Source of the DNA: Marthasterias glacialis
Taxonomy: Eukaryota; Echinodermata; Asteroidea; Forcipulatida; Asteriidae
Reading direction: 5' to 3'
Assembly (NCBI GenBank): GCA_911728455.2
Contig: OU452234.1
Coordinates: 12,610,031-12,674,030 of the forward strand
Length of the DNA: 64,000 bases
The translations under genes were made by a program, and so were the position numbers. This document shows positions 46,535 through 61,000 of this stretch, in pieces. Under the pieces are notes generated by a model. The model made no database searches. It saw only the letters and a program-made list of their open reading frames with translations, and was not told the DNA's origin. Position 1 is the stretch's first letter. Each line of letters starts with the position of its first letter.

Positions 46535-49500
46535 AGTTTGTTGGACACGTCTCGGAAGAGCCGCCCGCATCGACTGATTCCATGAAAATCACTTTTGAAA
46601 ATGGGTCAAAAATTAAAATTTCTCACAGGGAGCTCCCTGTGAGCACTCCCACTTTTGGTCAAAAATTTTTTATGCGATTTTATGATAGAAATTGATAGAG
46701 TAGACATCACTGAAGAGGGTTTGTGTGTGGGGAAGGGGTCAATTCGCAATATTTGGGCAAATAGCAATATTTAGCTCAACTCTGACGTCACCAAGATGGC
46801 CGAAAAAAAGCTGGCTAGCTCCCGAACTAACGCAAGTTGGGACCTCTAGTTTATTGGACACGTCTCGGGAGAGCCGCCCGCGTCGACTGATTCCGTGAAA
46901 ATCACTTTTGAAAATGGCTCAAAAATTAAAATTTCTCACAGGGAGCTCCCTGTGAGCACTCGCACTTTTGGTCAAAAATTTTTTATGCGATTTTATGATA
47001 GAAATTGATAGAGTAGACATCACTGAAGAGGGTTTGTGTGTGGGGAAGGGGTCAATTCGCAATATTTGGGCAAATAGCAATATTTAGCTCAACTCTGACG
47101 TCACCAAGATCGCCGAAAAAAGCTGGCTAGCTCCCGAACTAACGCGAGTTGGGACCTCTAGTTTGTTGGACACGTCTCGGGAGAGCCGCCCGCATCGACT
47201 GATTCCATGAAAATCACTTTTGAAAATGGGTCAAAAATTAAAATTTCTCACAGGGAGCTCCCTGTGAGCACTCGCACTTTTGGTCAAAAATTTTTCATGC
47301 GATTTTATGATAGAAATTGATAGAGTAGACATCACTGAAGAGGGTTTGTGTGTGGGGAAGGGGTCAATTCGCAATATTTGGGCAAATAGCAATATTTAGC
47401 TCAACTCTGACGTCACCAAGATGGCCGAAAAAAGCTGGCTAGCTCCCGAACTAACGCGAGTTGGGACCTCTAGTTTGTTGGACACGTTTCGGAAGAGCCG
47501 CCCGCATCGACTGATTCCATGAAAATCACTTTTGAAAATGGGTCAAAAATTAAAACTTCTCACAGGGAGCTCCCTGTGAGCACTCGCACTTTGGTCAAAA
47601 ATTTTTTATGCGATTTTATGATAGAAATTGATAGAGTAGACATCACTGAAGAGGGTTTGTGTGTGGGGAAGGGGTCAATTCGCAATATTTGGGCAAATAG
47701 CAATATTTAGCTCAACTCTGACGTCACCAAGATGGCCGAAAAAAGCTGGCTAGCTCCCGAACTAACGCGAGTTGGGACCTCTAGTTTGTTGGACACGTCT
47801 CGGGAGAGCCGCCCGCATCGACTGATTCCATGAAAATCACTTTTGAAAATGGCTCAAAAATTAAAATTTCTCACAGGGAGCTCCCTGTGAGCACTCCCAC
47901 TTTTGGTCAAAAATTTTTTATGCAATTTTATGATAGAAATTGATAGAGTAGACATCACTGAAGAGGGTTTGTGTGTGGGGAAGGGGTCAATTCGCAATAT
48001 TTGGGCAAATAGCAATATTTAGCTCAACTCTGACGTCACCAAGATGGCCGAAAAAAGCTGGCTAGCTCCCGAACTAACGCGAGTTGGGACCCTTAGTTTG
48101 TTGGACACGTCTCGGAAGAGCCGCCCGCATCGACTGATTCCATGAAAATCACTTTTGAAAATGGCTCAAAAATTAAAATTTCTCACAGGGAGCTCCCTGT
48201 GAGCACTCGCACTTTTGGTCAAAAATTTTTTATGCGATTTTATGATAGAAATTGATAGACTAGACATCACTGAAGAGGGTTTGTGTGTGGGGAAGGGGTC
48301 AATTCGCAATATTTGGGCAAATAGCAATATTTAGGTCAACTCTGACGTCACCAAGATGGCCGAAAAAAAGCTGGCTAGCTCCCGAACTAACGCAAGTTGG
48401 GACCTCTAGTTTGTTGGACACGTCTCGGGAGAGCCGCCCGCGTCGACTGATTCCATGAAAATCACTTTTGAAAATGGCTCAAAAATTAAAATTTCTCACA
48501 GGGAGCTCCCTGTGAGCACTCGCACTTTTGGTCAAAAATTTTTTATGCGATTTTATGATAGAAATTGATAGAGTAGACATCACTGAAGAGGGTTTGTGTG
48601 TGGGGAAGGGGTCAATTCGCAATATTTGGGCAAATAGCAATATTTAGGTCAACTCTGACGTCACCAAGATCGCCGAAAAAAGCTGGCTAGCTCCCGAACT
48701 AACGCGAGTTGGGACCTCTAGTTTGTTGGACACGTCTCGGGAGAGCCGCCCGCATCGACTGATTCCATGAAAATCACTTTTGAATATGGGTCAAAAATTA
48801 AAATTTCTCACAGGGAGCTCCCTGTGAGCACTCGCACTTTTGGTCAAACATTTTTTATGTGATTTTATGATAGAAATTGATAGAGTAGACATCACTGAAG
48901 AGGGTTTGTGTGTGGGGAAGGGGTCAATTCGCAATATTTGGGCAAATAGCAATATTTAGCTCAACTCTGACGTCACCAAGATCGCCGAAAAAAGCTGGCT
49001 AGCTCCCGAACTAACGCGAGTTGGGACCTCTAGTTTGTTGGACACGTCTCGGGAGAGCCGCCCGCATCGACTGATTCCATGAAAATCACTTTTGAAAATG
49101 GGTCTAAAATTAAAATTTCTCACAGGGAGCTCCCTGTGAGCACTCGCACTTTTGGTCAAAAATTTTTCATGCGATTTTATGATAGAAATTGATAGAGTAG
49201 ACATCACTGAAGAGGGTTTGTGTGTGGGGAAGGGGTCAATTCGCAATATTTGGGCAAATAGCAATATTTAGCTCAACTCTGACGTCACCAAGATGGCCGA
49301 AAAAAGCTGGCTAGCTCCCGAACTAACGCGAGTTGGGACCTCTAGTTTGTTGGACACGTTTCGGAAGAGCCGCCCGCATCGACTGATTCCATGAAAATCA
49401 CTTTTGAAAATGGGTCAAAAATTAAAATTTCTCACAGGGAGCTCCCTGTGAGCACTCGCACTTTGGTCAAAAATTTTTTATGCGATTTTATGATAGAAAT

Positions 49501-52500
49501 TGATAGAGTAGACATCACTGAAGAGGGTTTGTGTGTGGGGAAGGGGTCAATTCGCAATATTTGGGCAAATAGCAATATTTAGCTCAACTCTGACGTCACC
49601 AAGATGGCCGAAAAAAGCTGGCTAGCTCCCGAACTAACGCGAGTTGGGACCTCTAGTTTGTTGGACACGTCTCGGGAGAGCCGCCCGCATCGACTGATTC
49701 CATGAAAATCACTTTTGAAAATGGCTCAAAAATTAAAATTTCTCACAGGGAGCTCCCTGTGAGCACTCCCACTTTTGGTCAAAAATTTTTTATGCAATTT
49801 TATGATAGAAATTGATAGAGTAGACATCACTGAAGAGGGTTTGTGTGTGGGGAAGGGGTCAATTCGCAATATTTGGGCAAATAGCAATATTTAGCTCAAC
49901 TCTGACGTCACCAAGATGGCCGAAAAAAGCTGGCTAGCTCCCGAACTAACGCGAGTTGGGACCCTTAGTTTGTTGGACACGTCTCGGAAGAGCCGCCCGC
50001 ATCGACTGATTCCATGAAAATCACTTTTGAAAATGGCTCAAAAATTAAAATTTCTCACAGGGAGCTCCCTGTGAGCACTCGCACTTTTGGTCAAAAATTT
50101 TTTATGCGATTTTATGATAGAAATTGATAGACTAGACATCACTGAAGAGGGTTTGTGTGTGGGGAAGGGGTCAATTCGCAATATTTGGGCAAATAGCAAT
50201 ATTTAGGTCAACTCTGACGTCACCAAGATGGCCGAAAAAAAGCTGGCTAGCTCCCGAACTAACGCAAGTTGGGACCTCTAGTTTGTTGGACACGTCTCGG
50301 GAGAGCCGCCCGCGTCGACTGATTCCATGAAAATCACTTTTGAAAATGGCTCAAAAATTAAAATTTCTCACAGGGAGCTCCCTGTGAGCACTCGCACTTT
50401 TGGTCAAAAATTTTTTATGCGATTTTATGATAGAAATTGATAGAGTAGACATCACTGAAGAGGGTTTGTGTGTGGGGAAGGGGTCAATTCGCAATATTTG
50501 GGCAAATAGCAATATTTAGCTCAACTCTGACGTCACCAAGATCGCCGAAAAAAGCTGGCTAGCTCCCGAACTAACGCGAGTTGGGACCTCTAGTTTGTTG
50601 GACACGTCTCGGGAGAGCCGCCCGCATCGACTGATTCCATGAAAATCACTTTTGAATATGGGTCAAAAATTAAAATTTCTCACAGGGAGCTCCCTGTGAG
50701 CACTCGCACTTTTGGTCAAACATTTTTTATGTGATTTTATGATAGAAATTGATAGAGTAGACATCACTGAAGAGGGTTTGTGTGTGGGGAAGGGGTCAAT
50801 TCGCAATATTTGGGCAAATAGCAATATTTAGGTCAACTCTGACGTCACCAAGATGGCCGAAAAAAAGCTGGCTAGCTCCCGAACTAACGCAAGTTGGGAC
50901 CTCTAGTTTGTTGGACACGTCTCGGGAGAGCCGCCCGCATCGACTGATTCCATGAAAATCACTTTTGAAAATGGCTCAAAAATTAAAATTTCTCACAGGG
51001 AGCTCCCTGTGAGCACTCCCACTTTTGGTCAAAAATTTTTTATGCAATTTTATGATAGAAATTGATAGAGTAGACATCACTGAAGAGGGTTTGTGTGTGG
51101 GGAAGGGGTCAATTCGCAATATTTGGGCAAATAGCAATATTTAGCTCAACTCTGACGTCACAAAGATGGCCGAAAAAAGCTGGCTAGCTCCCGAACTAAC
51201 GCGAGTTGGGACCCTTAGTTTGTTGGACACGTCTCGGAAGAGCCGCCCGCATCGACTGATTCCATGAAAATCACTTTTGAAAATGGGTCAAAAATTACAA
51301 TTTCTCACAGGGAGCTCCCTGTGAGCACTCCCACTTTTGGTCAAAAATTTTTTATGCGATTTTATGATAGAAATTGATAGAGTAGACATCACTGAAGAGG
51401 GTTTGTGTGTGGGGAAGGGGTCAATTCGCAATATTTGGGCAAATAGCAATATTTAGCTCAACTCTGACGTCACCAAGATGGCCGAAAAAAAGCTGGCTAG
51501 CTCCCGAACTAACGCAAGTTGGGACCTCTAGTTTATTGGACACGTCTCGGGAGAGCCGCCCGCGTCGACTGATTCCGTGAAAATCACTTTTGAAAATGGC
51601 TCAAAAATTAAAATTTCTCACAGGGAGCTCCCTGTGAGCACTCGCACTTTTGGTCAAAAATTTGTCATGCGATTTCATGATAGAAATTGATAGAGTAGAC
51701 ATCACTGAAGAGGGTTTGTGTGTGGGGAAGGGGTCAATTCGCAATATTTGGGCAAATAGCAATATTTAGCTCAACTCTGACGTCACCAAGATGGCCGAAA
51801 AAAAGCTGGCTAGCTCCCGAACTAACGCAAGTTGGGACCTCTAGTTTGTTGGACACGTCTCGGGAGAGCCGCCCGCATCGACTGATTCCATGAAAATCAC
51901 TTTTGAAAATGGCTCAAAAATTAAAATTTCTCACAGGGAGCTCCCTGTGAGCACTCCCACTTTTGGTCAAAAATTTTTTATGCAATTTTATGATAGAAAT
52001 TGATAGAGTAGACATCACTGAAGAGGGTTTGTGTGTGGGGAAGGGGTCAATTCGCAATATTTGGGCAAATAGCAATATTTAGCTCAACTCTGACGTCACC
52101 AAGATGGCCGAAAAAAGCTGGCTAGCTCCCGAACTAACGCGAGTTGGGACCCTTAGTTTGTTGGACACGTCTCGGAAGAGCCGCCCGCATCGACTGATTC
52201 CATGAAAATCACTTTTGAAAATGGCTCAAAAATTACAATTTCTCACAGGGAGCTCCCTGTGAGCACTCCCACTTTTGGTCAAAAATTTTTTATGCGATTT
52301 TATGATAGAAATTGATAGAGTAGACATCACTGAAGAGGGTTTGTGTGTGGGGAAGGGGTCAATTCGCAATATTTGGGCAAATAGCAATATTTAGGTCAAC
52401 TCTGACGTCACCAAGATGGCCGAAAAAAAGCTGGCTAGCTCCCGAACTAACGCAAGTTGGGACCTCTAGTTTATTGGACACGTCTCGGGAGAGCCGCCCG

Positions 52501-55500
52501 CGTCGACTGATTCCGTGAAAATCACTTTTGAAAATGGCTCAAAAATTAAAATTTCTCACAGGGAGCTCCCTGTGAGCACTCGCACTTTTGGTCAAAAATT
52601 TGTCATGCGATTTTATGATAGAAATTGATAGAGTAGACATCACTGAAGAGGGTTTGTGTGTGGGGAAGGGGTCAATTCGCAATATTTGGGCAAATAGCAA
52701 TATTTAGCTCAACTCTGACGTCACCAAGATCGCCGAAAAAAGCTGGCTAGCTCCCGAACTAACGCGAGTTGGGACCTCTAGTTTGTTGGACACGTCTCGG
52801 GAGAGCCGCCCGCATCGACTGATTCCATGAAAATCACTTTTGAAAATGGCTCAAAAATTAAAATTTCTCACAGGGAGCTCCCTGTGAGCACTCGCACTTT
52901 TGGTCAAAAATTTTTCATGCGATTTTATGATAGAAATTGATAGAGTAGACATCACTGAAGAGGGTTTGTGTGTGGGGAAGGGGTCAATTCGCAATATTTG
53001 GGCAAATAGCAATATTTAGCTCAACTCTGACGTCACCAAGATGGCCGAAAAAAGCTGGCTAGCTCCCGAACTAACGCGAGTTGGGACCTCTAGTTTGTTG
53101 GACACGTTTCGGAAGAGCCGCCCGCATCGACTGATTCCATGAAAATCACTTTTGAAAATGGGTCAAAAATTAAAATTTCTCACAGGGAGCTCCCTGTGAG
53201 CACTCGCACTTTGGTCAAAAATTTTTTATGCGATTTTATGATAGAAATTGATAGAGTAGACATCACTGAAGAGGGTTTGTGTGTGGGGAAGGGGTCAATT
53301 CGCAATATTTGGGCAAATAGCAATATTTAGCTCAACTCTGACGTCACCAAGATGGCCGAAAAAAGCTGGCTAGCTCCCGAACTAACGCGAGTTGGGACCT
53401 CTAGTTTGTTGGACACGTCTCGGGAGAGCCGCCCGCATCGACTGATTCCATGAAAATCACTTTTGAAAATGGCTCAAAAATTAAAATTTCTCACAGGGAG
53501 CTCCCTGTGAGCACTCGCACTTTTGGTCAAAAATTTTGTATGCGATTTTATGATAGAAATTGATAGACTAGACATCACTGAAGAGGGTTTGTGTGTGGGG
53601 AAGGGGTCAATTCGCAATATTTGGGCAAATAGCAATATTTAGGTCAACTCTGACGTCACCAAGATGGCCGAAAAAAGCTGGCTAGCTCCCGAACTAACGC
53701 TAGTTGGGACCTCTAGTTTGTTGGACACGTCTCGGGAGAGCCGCCCGCATCGACTGATTCCATGAAAATCACTTTTGAAAATGGCTCAAAAATTAAAATT
53801 TCTCACAGGGAGCTCCCTGTGAGCACTCGCACTTTTGGTCAAAAATTTTTTATGCGATTTTATGATAGAAATTGATAGACTAGACATCACTGAAGAGGGT
53901 TTGTGTGTGGGGAAGGGGTCAATTCGCAATATTTGGGCAAATAGCAATATTTAGGTCAACTCTGACGTCACCAAGATGGCCGAAAAAAAGCTGGCTAGCT
54001 CCCGAACTAACGCAAGTTGGGACCTCTAGTTTATTGGACACGTCTCGGGAGAGCCGCCCGCGTCGACTGATTCCGTGAAAATCACTTTTGAAAATGGCTC
54101 AAAAATTAAAATTTCTCACAGGGAGCTCCCTGTGAGCACTCGCACTTTTGGTCAAAAATTTGTCATGCGATTTTATGATAGAAATTGATAGAGTAGACAT
54201 CACTGAAGAGGGTTTGTGTGTGGGGAAGGGGTCAATTCGCAATATTTGGGCAAATAGCAATATTTAGCTCAACTCTGACGTCACCAAGATCGCCGAAAAA
54301 AGCTGGCTAGCTCCCGAACTAACGCGAGTTGGGACCTCTAGTTTGTTGGACACGTCTCGGGAGAGCCGCCCGCATCGACTGATTCCATGAAAATCACTTT
54401 TGAAAATGGCTCAAAAATTAAAATTTCTCACAGGGAGCTCCCTGTGAGCACTCGCACTTTTGGTCAAAAATTTTTCATGCGATTTTATGATAGAAATTGA
54501 TAGAGTAGACATCACTGAAGAGGGTTTGTGTGTGGGGAAGGGGTCAATTCGCAATATTTGGGCAAATAGCAATATTTAGCTCAACTCTGACGTCACCAAG
54601 ATGGCCGAAAAAAGCTGGCTAGCTCCCGAACTAACGCGAGTTGGGACCTCTAGTTTGTTGGACACGTTTCGGAAGAGCCGCCCGCATCGACTGATTCCAT
54701 GAAAATCACTTTTGAAAATGGGTCAAAAATTAAAATTTCTCACAGGGAGCTCCCTGTGAGCACTCGCACTTTGGTCAAAAATTTTTTATGCGATTTTATG
54801 ATAGAAATTGATAGAGTAGACATCACTGAAGAGGGTTTGTGTGTGGGGAAGGGGTCAATTCGCAATATTTGGGCAAATAGCAATATTTAGCTCAACTCTG
54901 ACGTCACCAAGATGGCCGAAAAAAGCTGGCTAGCTCCCGAACTAACGCGAGTTGGGACCTCTAGTTTGTTGGACACGTCTCGGGAGAGCCGCCCGCATCG
55001 ACTGATTCCATGAAAATCACTTTTGAAAATGGCTCAAAAATTTAAATTTCTCACAGGGAGCTCCCTGTGAGCACTCCCACTTTTGGTCAAAAATTTTTTA
55101 TGCAATTTTATGATAGAAATTGATAGAGTAGACATCACTAAAGAGGGTTTGTGTGTGGGGAAGGGGTCAATTCGCAATATTTGGGCAAATAGCAATATTT
55201 AGCTCAACTCTGACGTCACCAAGATGGCCGAAAAAAGCTGGCTAGCTCCCGAACTAACGCGAGTTGGGACCCTTAGTTTGTTGGACACGTCTCGGAAGAG
55301 CCGCCCGCATCGACTGATTCCATGAAAATCACTTTTGAAAATGGCTCAAAAATTAAAATTTCTCACAGGGAGCTCCCTGTGAGCACTCGCACTTTTGGTC
55401 AAAAATTTTTTATGCGATTTTATGATAGAAATTGATAGACTAGACATCACTGAAGAGGGTTTGTGTGTGGGGAAGGGGTCAATTCGCAATATTTGGGCAA

Positions 55501-58084
55501 ATAGCAATATTTAGGTCAACTCTGACGTCACCAAGATGGCCGAAAAAAAGCTGGCTAGCTCCCGAACTAACGCAAGTTGGGACCTCTAGTTTGTTGGACG
55601 CGTCTCGGGAGAGCCGCCCGCGTCGACTGATTCCATGAAAATCACTTTTGAAAATGGGTCAAAAATTAAAATTTCTCACAGGGAGCTCCCTGTGAGCACT
55701 CGCACTTTTGGTCAAAAATTTTTTATGCGATTTTATGATAGAAATTGATAGAGTAGACATCACTGAAGAGGGTTTGTGTGTGGGGAAGGGGTCAATTCGC
55801 AATATTTGGGCAAATAGCAATATTTAGCTCAACTCTGACGTCACCAAGATCGCCGAAAAAAGCTGGCTAGCTCCCGAACTAACGCGAGTTGGGACCTCTA
55901 GTTTGTTGGACACGTCTCGGGAGAGCCGCCCGCATCGACTGATTCCATGAAAATCACTTTTGAATATGGGTCAAAAATTAAAATTTCTCACAGGGAGCTC
56001 CCTGTGAGCACTCGCACTTTTGGTCAAAAATTTTTTATGCGATTTTATGATAGAAATTGATAGAGTAGACATCACTGAAGAGGGTTTGTGTGTGGGGAAG
56101 GGGTCAATTCGCAATATTTGGGCAAATAGCAATATTTAGGTAAACTCTGACGTCACCAAGATGGCCGAAAAAAGCTGGCTAGCTCCCGAACTAACGCGAG
56201 TTGGGACCTCTAGTTTGTTGGACACGTCTCAGGAGAGCCGCCCGCATCGACTGATTCCATGAAAATCACTTTTGAAAATGGGTCAAAAATTAAAATTTCT
56301 CACAGGGAGCTCCCTGTGAGCACTCGCACTTTTGGTCAAAAATTTTTTATGCGATTTTATGTTAGAAATTGATAGAGTAGACACCACTGAAGAGGGTTTG
56401 TGTGTGGGGAAGGGGTCAATTCGCAATATTTGGGCAAATAGCAATATTTAGGTCAACTCTGACGTCACCAAGATGGCCGAAAAAAGCTGGCTAGCTCCCG
56501 AACTAACGCGAGTTGGGACCTCTAGTTTGTTGGACACGTCTCGGAAGAGCCGCCCGCATCGACTGATTCCATGAAAATCACTTTTGAAAATGGGTCAAAA
56601 ATTAAAATTTCTCACAGGGAGCTCCCTGTGAGCACTCGCACTTTTGGTCAAAAATTTTTTATGCGATTTTATGATAGAAATTGATAGAGTAGACATCACT
56701 GAAGAGGGTTTGTGTGTGGGGAAGGGGTCAATTCGCAATATTTGGGCAAATACCAATTTTTAGGTCAACTCTGACGTCACCAAGATGGCCGAAAAAAGCT
56801 GGGTAGCTCCCGAACTAACGCGAGTTGGGACCTCTAGTTTGTTGGACACGTCTCGGAAGAGCCGCCCGCATCGACTGATTCCATGAAAATCACTTTTGAA
56901 AATGGCTCAAAAATTAAAATTTCTGACAGGGAGCTCCCTGTGAGCACTCGCACTTTTGGTCAAAAATTTTTTATGCGATTTTATGATAGAAATTGATAGA
57001 GTAGACATCACTGAAGAGGGTTTGTGTGTGGGGAAGGGGTCAATTCGCAATATTTGGGCAAATAGCAATATTTAGCTCAACTCTGACGTCACCAAGATGG
57101 CCGAAAAAAGCTGGCTAGCTCCCGAACTAACGCGAGTTGGGACCTCTAGTTTGTTGGACACGTCTCGGAAGAGCCGCCCGCATCGACTGATTCCATGAAA
57201 ATCACTTTTGAAAATGGCTCAAAAATTAAAATTTCTCACAGGGAGCTCCCTGTGAGCACTCGCACAATTGGTCGAAAAAATTTTTATGCGATTTTATGAT
57301 AGAAATTGATAGAGTAGACATCACTGAAGAGGGTTTGTGTGTGGGGAAGGGGTCAATTCGCAATATTTGGGCAAATAGCAATATTTAGCTCAACTCTGAC
57401 GTCACCAAGATGGCCGAAAAAGCTGGCTAGCTCCCGAACTAACGCGAGTTGGGACCTCTAGTTTGTTGGACACGTCTCGGGAGAGCCGCCCGCATCGACT
57501 GATTCCATGAAAATCACTTTTGAAAATGGCTCAAAAATTAAAATTTCTCACAGGGAGCTCCCTGTGAGCACTCCCACTTTTGGTCAAAAATTTTTTATGC
57601 AATTTTATGATAGAAATTGATAGAGTAGACATCACTGAAGAGGGTTTGTGTGTGGGGAAGGGGTCAATTCGCAATATTTGGGCAAATAGCAATATTTAGC
57701 TCAACTCTGACGTCACCAAGATGGCCGAAAAAAGCTGGCTAGCTCCCGAACTAACGCGAGTTGGGACCCTTAGTTTGTTGGACACGTCTCGGAAGAGCCG
57801 CCCGCATCGACTGATTCCATGAAAATCACTTTTGAAAATGGCTCAAAAATTAAAATTTCTCACAGGGAGCTCCCTGTGAGCACTCGCACTTTTGGTCAAA
57901 AATTTTTTATGCGATTTTATGATAGAAATTGATAGACTAGACATCACTGAAGAGGGTTTGTGTGTGGGGAAGGGGTCAATTCGCAATATTTGGGCAAATA
58001 GCAATATTTAGGTCAACTCTGACGTCACCAAGATGGCCGAAAAAAAGCTGGCTAGCTCCCGAACTAACGCAAGTTGGGACCTCT
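38746..58084 (+). repeat. Marker monomer type: GCACTCCCAC with a CCCTTAG end
   Basis: Eleven units share GCACTCCCAC (G to C) and end in GGGACCCTTAG where the consensus has GGGACCTCTAG. Ten of them also have TGCAATTTTATG. They start at 38746, 41866, 43738, 45298, 46223, 47783, 49655, 50905, 51843, 54963 and 57460. The spacings in monomers are 10, 6, 5, 3, 5, 6, 4, 3, 10 and 8, so this one lineage has been spread by duplications of many sizes and not by one fixed higher-order unit. Confidence 0.9.
46535..54962 (+). repeat. Block of 1872-, 938- and 1560-bp higher-order repeats
   Basis: Units 47160 to 48720 recur at 49032 to 50592 with an offset of 1872 bp (312, 311, 312, 313, 312, 312). Markers are TTTTTCATG, CGTTTCGG plus CACTTTGG (one T lost), the GCACTCCCAC unit, GACTAGAC, CGCGTCGAC, and GAATATGGG plus AAACATTTTTTATGTG. 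Units 50905, 51217 and 51530 recur at 51843, 52155 and 52468 (938 bp). Units 52468, 52780 and 53092 recur at 54028, 54340 and 54652 (1560 bp). The four 63-codon frames at 47519, 49391, 53139 and 54699 are copies of the same T-loss unit. Confidence 0.9.
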
Positions 58085-61000
58085 AGTTTGTTGGACGCGT
58101 CTCTGGAGAGCCGCCCGCGTCGACTGATTCCATGAAAATCACTTTTGAAAATGGGTCAAAAATTAAAATTTCTCACAGGGAGCTCCCTGTGAGCACTCGC
58201 ACTTTTGGTCAAAAATTTTTTATGCGATTTTATGATAGAAATTGATAGAGTAGACATCACTGAAGAGGGTTTGTGTGTGGGGAAGGGGTCAATTCGCAAT
58301 ATTTGGGCAAATAGCAATATTTAGCTCAACTCTGACGTCACCAAGATCGCCGAAAAAGCTGGCTAGCTCCCGAACTAACGCGAGTTGGGACCTCTAGTTT
58401 GTTGGACACGTCTCGGGAGAGCCGCCCGCATCGACTGATTCCATGAAAATCACTTTTGAATATGGGTCAAAAATTAAAATTTCTCACAGGGAGCTCCCTG
58501 TGAGCACTCGCACTTTTGGTCAAAAAATTTTTATGCGATTTTATGATAGAAATTGATAGAGTAGACATCACTGAAGAGGGTTTGTGTGTGGGGAAGGGGT
58601 CAATTCGCAATATTTGGGCAAATAGCAATATTTAGGTCAACTCTGACGTCACCAAGATGGCCGAAAAAAGCTGGCTAGCTCCCGAACTAACGCGAGTTGG
58701 GACCTCTAGTTTGTTGGACACGTCTCAGGAGAGCCGCCCGCATCGACTGATTCCATGAAAATCACTTTTGAAAATGGGTCAAAAATTAAAATTTCTCACA
58801 GGGAGCTCCCTGTGAGCACTCGCACTTTTGGTCAAAAATTTTTTATGCGATTTTATGTTAGAAATTGATAGAGTAGACACCACTGAAGAGGGTTTGTGTG
58901 TGGGGAAGGGGTCAATTCGCAATATTTGGGCAAATAGCAATATTTAGCTCAACTCTGACGTCACCAAGATGGCCGAAAAAAGCTGGCTAGCTCCCGAACT
59001 AACGCGAGTTGGGACCTCTAGTTTGTTGGACACGTCTCGGAAGAGCCGCCCGCATCGACTGATTCCATGAAAATCACTTTTGAAAATGGGTCAAAAATTA
59101 AAATTTCTCACAGGGAGCTCCCTGTGAGCACTCGCACTTTTGGTCAAAAATTTTTTATGCGATTTTATGATAGAAATTGATAGAGTAGACATCACTGAAG
59201 AGGGTTTGTGTGTGGGGAAGGGGTCAATTCGCAATATTTGGGCAAATACCAATTTTTAGGTCAACTCTGACGTCACCAAGATGGCCGAAAAAAGCTGGCT
59301 AGCTCCCGAACTAACGCGAGTTGGGACCTCTAGTTTGTTGGACACGTCTCGGAAGAGCCGCCCGCATCGACTGATTCCATGAAAATCACTTTTGAAAATG
59401 GCTCAAAAATTAAAATTTCTGACAGGGAGCTCCCTGTGAGCACTCCCACTTTTGGTCAAAAATTTTTTATGCGATTTTATGATAGAAATTGATAGAGTAG
59501 ACATCACTGAAGAGGGTTTGTGTGTGGGGAAGGGGTCAATTCGCAATATTTGGGCAAATAGCAATATTTAGCTCAACTCTGACGTCACCAAGATGGCCGA
59601 AAAAAGCTGGCTAGCTCCCGAACTAACGCGAGTTGGGACCTCTAGTTTGTTGGACACGTCTCGGAAGAGCCGCCCGCATCGACTGATTCCATGAAAATCA
59701 CTTTTGAAAATGGCTCAAAAATTAAAATTTCTCACAGGGAGCTCCCTGTGAGCACTCGCACATTTGGTCGAAAAAATTTTTATGCGATTTTATGATAGAA
59801 ATTGATAGAGTAGACATCACTGAAGAGGGTTTGTGTGTGGGGAAGGGGTCAATTCGCAATATTTGGGCAAATAGCAATATTTAGCTCAACTCTGACGTCA
59901 CCAAGATGGCCGAAAAAGCTGGCTAGCTCCCGAACTAACGCGAGTTGGGACCTCTAGTTTGTTGGACACGTCTCGGAAGAGCCGCCCACATCGACTGATT
60001 CCATGAAAATCACTTTTAAAAATGGGTCAAAAATTAAAATTTCTCACAGGGAGCTCCCTGTGAGCACTCGCACTTTTGGTCAAAAATTTTTTATGCGATT
60101 TTATGATAGAAATTGATAGAGTAGACATCACTGAAGAGGGTTTGTGTGTGGGGAAGGGGTCAATTCGCAATATTTGGGCAAATAGCAATATTTAGGTCAA
60201 CTCTGACGTCACCAAGATGGCCGAAAAAAGCTGGCTAGCTCCTGAACTAACGCGAGTTGGGACCTCTAGTTTGTTGGACACGTCTCGGAAGAGCCGCCCA
60301 CATCGACTGATTCCATGAAAATCACTTTTAAAAATGGGTCAAAAATTAAAATTTCTCACAGGGAGCTCCCTGTGAGCACTCGCACTTTTGGTCAAAAATT
60401 TTTTATGCGATTTTATGATAGAAATTGATAGAGTAGACATCACTGAAGAGGGTTTGTGTGTGGGGAAGGGGTCAATTCGCAATATTTGGGCAAATAGCAA
60501 TATTTAGGTCAACTCTGACGTCACCAAGATGGCCGAAAAAAGCTGGCTAGCTCCTGAACTAACGCGAGTTGGGACCTCTAGTTTGTTGTACACGTCTCGG
60601 AAGAGCCGCCCGCATCGACTGATTCCATGAAAATCACTTTTGAAAATGGCTCAAAAATTAAAATTTCTCACAGGGAGCTCCCTGTGAGCACTCGCACTTT
60701 TGGTCAAAAATTTTTTATGCGATTTTATGATAGAAATTGATAGAGTAGACATCACTGAAGAGGGTTTGTGTGTGGGGAAGGGGTCAATTCGCAATATTTG
60801 GGCAAATAGCAATATTTAGGTCAACTCTGACGTCACCAAGATGGCCGAAAAAAGCTGGCTAGCTCCTGAACTAACGCGAGTTGGGACCTCTAGTTTGTTG
60901 GACACGTCTCGGAAGAGCCGCCCACATCGACTGATTCCATGAAAATCACTTTTAAAAATGGGTCAAAAATTAAAATTTCTCACAGGGAGCTCCCTGTGAG

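Noticed and set aside
48956-49264. Minus-strand frame of 102 codons, the longest in the window; also 19124-19414 and 6185-6412
   Set aside because: All run through ordinary satellite units with local changes or indels. None has a domain or a conserved equivalent in neighbouring units.
47519-54890. Four plus-strand frames of 63 codons (47519, 49391, 53139, 54699), and the similar one at 3168
   Set aside because: Four are copies of one T-loss unit (CACTTTGGTC), and the fifth comes from a 2-bp insertion. There is no independent support for coding.
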